DNA from: an uncultured Campylobacter sp.
GTDB taxonomy: Bacteria > Campylobacterota > Campylobacteria > Campylobacterales > Campylobacteraceae
Assembly (NCBI RefSeq): GCF_938041645.1
Contig: NZ_CALIST010000015.1
Coordinates: 1-39,346 of the forward strand
Length of the DNA stretch: 39,346 nt
Direction of reading: 5' to 3'
The notes below the pieces were generated by a model. That model had not been told where the DNA came from. It saw only the letters and a list, made by a program, of their open reading frames with translations, and searched no databases. Position numbers and translations under genes: made by a program. Within the stretch, counting starts at the first letter, position 1; every line of letters begins with the position of its first letter. Below, piece by piece: positions 35,972-39,346 of this stretch.

Positions 35972-36270
35972 ATGGTTTTGACGCAAAATTTGATCTATGA
36001 AATTTTACCCTTGTGGGGGAGATCCCCGCGGGCAGGGTCGCTAGCTACGGACAGATCGCACGCTTGATCGGGCTACCCGCTTGCTCGCGGCTCGTGGGGC
36101 GCGTGCTCTCGCAAGCAGAGCTTTACGGCAGCTACCCGTGCCACCGCGTCGTAAACCACGCAGGAGCCTTGGCGGCGAGCTTTGCGACTCAGCGCGAACT
36201 GCTAGAGGCCGAAGGCGTGGAATTTAGAGGCGAGCGCGCCCGTATGAAAAAGCACCGCTGGGAGTGCTAA
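35972..36270 (+). pseudogene. ATL/MGMT-like DNA alkyl-damage protein, frameshifted at a G tract
   Basis: The ATG at 35972 opens MVLTQNLIYEILPLW, a typical alkyltransferase-like start. At the run of five G residues (36015-36019) the frame breaks and the homology goes on in the next frame as GEIPAGRVASYGQIARLIGL to the end. One more G would restore a 99-residue protein. PCHRV is present, so the alkyl-accepting cysteine is kept; most ATL proteins have tryptophan there. The GTG at 36013 could start an 85-residue remainder. Such proteins bind O6-alkylguanine in DNA. Confidence 0.7.
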
Positions 36271-36904
36271 GGCCTAATCGCCGCGGACTGAAGCACGGAA
36301 TTTGCGGATCGTTTGAAGCGCGAAATTTTGAATTGTCCGCGACATGGAATTTTAACTTATAAAATTTTAGATCCGCACTGATTTAAGCGGCGGAGCAGGG
36401 TGCTGCCGATTGCTAAGAGCCTGCGAGCTTTATTTGCTTGTAGATGCGGCGCAAATCATCATGCGCGAAAAGATAGAATTTTATCTTTTTTACGCGGCGG
36501 CTTAAACGCCGCACTAAGCGGCTCCTTGGCAATCAACCCCGCCGCAGTTTTACGAAGCAGATGCGACGCCGCCTATTAGTTTTTTCACTGCAGGCTTTCG
36601 CGCCCGTTTCGGCGCCGCTTGTAGATTTTAGCTATCGCAAATTTTGCAGCGACCGAACTATCCGTCCTCGGCGCGTTAAAAATTTTAAATCAATGCGGCT
36701 TCTGCGGGAAGCGGAGAAAAAGCGGCGAAATTTTAAAATTTGTTCAATCCGCTCTATGAGCGCATCGGTGCGGGATGTTTTGCGGTGCGTCGATTTGAGT
36801 TTCGGGCGGTGCGCCGTTTGAGCGGCGTAGCTAGGCTCATTTAGCAATACGGCTCGCAACGCTTATCGTCCTTTTGACGGCAGGCCCCATCTTGCGCAGC
36901 TTTG
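36271..36904. other. Gap between the two convergent alkyltransferase genes
   Basis: About 630 bases, no credible gene. Two hairpins lie near its middle: AAAAGATA/TATCTTTT (36468-36489), which is T-flanked and could end transcripts from either side, and GCGGCG/CGCCGC close after it. A run of frames with arginine- and serine-rich translations looks non-coding. Confidence 0.4.
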
Positions 36905-37878
36905 CTATCCGGCTAGCTTTTTGGGCCTTGGGCGCGCTACCGCATTCTTACGGCGCGGTGCTATTTGAAGGGGCGTGAAAAGCCCTCGCATATCGACGCC
37001 CCCTGGCTGCAGCAGCTTTATTTTCCTGTCGATGCCGCCCGCGCCGCCCGTGAGGCTGCCGTGCGTGCCTACGACGCGGTGGCAAGGGATGATGATCGAG
37101 ATTTCGTTGTGCCCTACGGCGCCGCTCACGGCCTGCGCGGGCATCTTCGCTAGCCCGCGTGCTGCGGCGATTTCGCGCGCGATCTGCCCGTAGGTCGCGG
37201 TCTGTCCGTAAGGAATTTTAAGCAAAATTTCCCACACGGCGCGCCTAAACGCCGTACCCACGGGATTTAGAGCGGGCGTAAAACCCGGCTCGCGTCCGCT
37301 AAAATACAGATCGAGCCAGCGCTTAGTTTGATCGAAAACGGCTAGGTTTTTTCCTCGAAGTATCCGCTTTGCTCGTTTTGCTCGTTCGTGCAGAATTTTC
37401 CGCTCGCGCCTTGCACCGAAAGATTGGTGGCGCGAGGTTTTTCCCCGCATCATAAGCCGCAAAATCGCGCGTGAAGAATTTTCCGCTCGCTATAAGTGTG
37501 TGCGCAGAATTTTAAGTCCGCGCTGTTCGCCGCTTTTGCCGCAAAATCGCTCTTTTTGCTCTTTTTCAACGCCGCAAAATCGCGCTGTGTTTCGCTCGCG
37601 CCGTATTGCTCCTTTGCGAGCAGATCGGCGCTGCCGCGCTTTTCGTTAGCGGCACCATTCGCTTCTAGCGTGCAGCTTTTCTCGTAGCAACCCTCTCTCG
37701 CAGCGGTATCTGTTTTTGTCGCAATATCGCGCGCGCAGAATTTGCCGTCCGTGCTGCCCATTGCAAGAGCGTGCGCGTAGTATTTCTCGCCCTCGAACCA
37801 CAGCCCGCAAAGCCCCGCCCCATCGCCCGCGAGCGTGATTTTACCAAGCGGCGAGTCGTAATATGCGATAAATTTCAT
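36905..37878 (-). pseudogene. ogt: Methylated-DNA-protein cysteine methyltransferase, split by insertion and frameshift
   Basis: The N-terminal part (from the ATG at 37878, or 37881 three bases upstream) reads KFIAYYDSPLGKITLAG and GLWFEGEKYYA, then the frame runs through about 110 codons of repeat-like, lysine- and alanine-rich sequence to a TGA at 37450. The family homology resumes in another frame at VFDQTKRWLDLYFSG (near 37340). It continues through IPYGQTATYGQIA, the active site IIIPCHRV (cysteine codon 37082-37084) and GSLTGGAGGIDRKIKLL. Normal Ogt has only some 15 residues between the two halves. The enzyme would repair O6-alkylguanine, but as written it is broken. Confidence 0.8.
37390..37754. 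repeat. Degenerate repeats inside the ogt insertion
   Basis: Two motifs recur on the + strand. Motif A, GCAGAATTTTCCGCTCGC, is at 37390-37407, with variants at 37473, 37502 and 37733. Motif B, GCCGCAAAATCGC, is at 37456, 37538 and 37571, with a variant at 37718. B followed by A forms a composite of about 36 bases twice (37456-37490 and 37718-37754). Confidence 0.65.
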
Positions 37879-37930
37879 CATTGCTCCTATTTTGCGCTTT
37901 TGCGATTAAATTTAGCGCCGTAAACAGCGC

Positions 37931-38344
37931 TTAAATTTCCCAAATTTCTAAAATTCGCGGGCAGATTTTAGCTACGCTTTGCTTAAACTCCGTCTTTTGC
38001 GCGCTACTCGGGTCGCCAAGGGTTTCAAATTTGCAAAAAAGCTCCGCGATCTTTAGCCAGCCCGCAAGATTTAGATCGAATTTTTTCAAATTTGCTTCGG
38101 ACAAAAACTCCAGATCATGGTCGTAAAACGCGATCTCGCCGCTAGAGCTTAGCAGCCAAAGATCGCCGCTGCCGCCGTCTGCAAAGATACAAAACTCGCG
38201 CAGCAGCCCGCTATCACCCTCAAAAGGAAATTTCGCCGCGTCGTTGCAGCGCGCGATCTCGTGCTCTTTCAGCACTCTAAAATCGCCCGCAATCTCCCTG
38301 CCGAAGTATCCGCCTAGGATATTTTTAAGCTCGTTTTTGTTCAA
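37931..38344 (-). CDS. Small soluble protein, possibly SMI1/KNR4 (SUKH)-like
   Basis: Protein of 137 residues from a TTG at 38344 with AAGGGA upstream, 16 bases after the CorA-type gene, so the two are likely co-transcribed. The mid-part (LREFCIFADGGSGDLWLLSSSGEIAFYDHD) recalls SMI1/KNR4-type folds, in which a glycine- and aspartate-rich stretch precedes beta strands. Many such proteins are toxin immunity proteins, but there is no toxin gene near, and the match is by eye only. Confidence 0.6.
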   Translation of the reverse strand: MNKNELKNILGGYFGREIAGDFRVLKEHEIARCNDAAKFPFEGDSGLLREFCIFADGGSGDLWLLSSSGEIAFYDHDLEFLSEANLKKFDLNLAGWLKIAELFCKFETLGDPSSAQKTEFKQSVAKICPRILEIWEI

Positions 38345-38360
38345 ATTTTATCCCTTCGCT

Positions 38361-39083
38361 TTAGCTTCGTTTTTTGGCGTAGAGCATAAGAAAGCCAACC
38401 ATCGCCGCGAAAATCACGCACATCGCAAGCGTCACGATGAGCGTGCCATGCGTCGAGCCGCTTAAAAACAGCCCCGTCGTGTTCATCCCGAAAAAGCTCG
38501 TGATGAAATTTAGCGGCATCAGCAGCGACGAGATGATCGTGAGAATGTAGATGTTGCGGCTGATTTTGTCGTTTTTGAGGCCTTGGATGAATTGATAGAT
38601 ATCCTCGATCCTGACGGCGTATTCGCTCATCACGCCTTTAAAAACGCCCGCTTCGTAGGCGTAGTTTTTCAGCTGTTTTTTCAGCGCCGGCTGCTCATTT
38701 GCGCAGATGAGAAGCGCCTCGTAGAAATGCGAAATTTTGTTTTGAAATTTGCGGATTTCGTATTTTAGGACAGAGTGCCTTTTCATAAATTTTGAAAAAT
38801 CGCCGCGCCGCGTGTAGATCTTTTCGTAATTCTCAAGCTCCGCGGAGTGCTCTAAAATTTTATCGCGATACTGCGCGAGGATCTTTTTGACGACCGCGAA
38901 AAACTCCGCTTCGCTGCTAAGCCGCACCTCGCCGCCCGCGTCATCTTGCGAATAGATCGCGCCCGCATCAAAAATAAAGCGGTAGTTTTGCTCGCGCGGC
39001 GCATCCGTCACGAAGTACACATACTCGCGATCCTCGGCGTAGTAGTAGCCCGAAACGCTGCGCTTTTCGGTAATCGGGTTCAA
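38361..39083 (-). CDS. Short CorA-family divalent cation transporter
   Basis: Protein of 240 residues with a soluble, helical N-terminal part and two C-terminal membrane helices (about residues 180-200 and 212-233). The CorA signature GMN is at residues 199-201 (FITSFFGMNTTG). CorA proteins carry magnesium, cobalt or nickel; this one is shorter than the usual 315 residues or so because the N-terminal domain is reduced. The start is a TTG at 39083, five bases after a perfect AAGGAGG; another TTG at 39101 lies before that site. Confidence 0.85.
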   Translation of the reverse strand: MNPITEKRSVSGYYYAEDREYVYFVTDAPREQNYRFIFDAGAIYSQDDAGGEVRLSSEAEFFAVVKKILAQYRDKILEHSAELENYEKIYTRRGDFSKFMKRHSVLKYEIRKFQNKISHFYEALLICANEQPALKKQLKNYAYEAGVFKGVMSEYAVRIEDIYQFIQGLKNDKISRNIYILTIISSLLMPLNFITSFFGMNTTGLFLSGSTHGTLIVTLAMCVIFAAMVGFLMLYAKKRS

Positions 39084-39144
39084 TGAAGCCTCCTTATTCA
39101 ATCGTTTTAAATTTACGAAATTTCAGAATTTCGCTCAAATTTAC

Positions 39145-39288
39145 GGAATTTTGAAATTCTGCTGCCTATAAGAATTCCGAAATTTCGTCGCTAATAGGAA
39201 TTCTAAAATTCCGCCGCCATTTAAATTTTATCGTATTTGGAATTTCAAAATTCTTTTACGCTTGGAATTTTAAAATTTTGTGAGCTGT
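39145..39288. repeat. Degenerate palindromic repeats, GGAATTYYRAAATTC units
   Basis: Five imperfect units start near 39145, 39172, 39197, 39239 and 39264. Each contains a near-palindromic GGAATT...AAATTC core, and the first three are followed by a TCTGCTGCC/TCGTCGCT/CCGCCGCC-like stretch. Spacing is 25-42 bases. No gene is seen after 39102. Confidence 0.55.
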
Positions 39289-39346
39289 AAATTTCGGCTA
39301 AATTTTAAAATTTAGCATGCCATAATTCAACCCCTATTAAAATTTA

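Noticed and set aside
36561..36859. Frames on both strands between the alkyltransferase genes
   Set aside because: Arginine- and serine-rich translations without start signals; they look like chance frames.

Overview
This window is most likely chromosomal DNA of a relatively GC-rich Campylobacter, possibly C. gracilis or a close relative. That placement is my inference. It rests on gene content and order (the rsmG/ribA/hemB/argF/DUF2603/hemN/Fe-S block is one I recall from C. jejuni), on A+T-rich AGGA-type ribosome binding sites, and on frequent TTG and GTG starts.

Region 1 (1-5060) holds a DUF3137 membrane protein, an unknown membrane protein, a BON-LysM protein (Kbp/YgaU type) and a divergent ClC channel. 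Two gene-free stretches here are made of degenerate short repeats (about 2300-2690 and 4700-5060). Region 2 (5079-12471) is a housekeeping block. One strand carries ribA-rsmG and two small overlapping genes. The other carries hemB, two small genes (one frameshifted), argF, a DUF2603 gene, hemN and a two-cluster Fe-S protein. hemB and hemN both serve haem synthesis.

Region 3 (13386-30703) is the core expression block. A perfect-consensus promoter precedes four tRNAs (Thr-Tyr-Gly-Thr), followed by tuf, rpmG, tRNA-Trp, secE, nusG, rplK, rplA, rplJ, rplL, rpoB and rpoC. A DoxX-family gene comes next, then the str-type set rpsL, rpsG, fusA. The tRNA order before tuf matches E. coli thrU-tyrU-glyT-thrT-tufB. 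Palindromes between tuf and rpmG, before rplJ and between rplL and rpoB probably tune expression inside the block.

Region 4 (30704-39346) is accessory and visibly decaying. It has tpx behind a promoter that overlaps a perfect inverted repeat, a DUF4272 protein, a pseudogene with two frameshifts and an in-frame stop (33557-34067), a Tat-exported peptidase E, and an unknown four-helix membrane protein. Next come two alkyltransferase-family genes, both damaged: an ATL/MGMT-like gene with a one-base shift at a G tract, and an ogt gene split by a repeat-like insertion and a frameshift. A SMI1-like small protein and a short CorA-type transporter close the window.

No CRISPR array, insertion sequence, rRNA or prophage was seen. 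The most unusual signal is a family of degenerate repeats that fills gaps between genes and seems to have expanded inside the ogt coding sequence. No wholly new multi-gene system is convincingly present.
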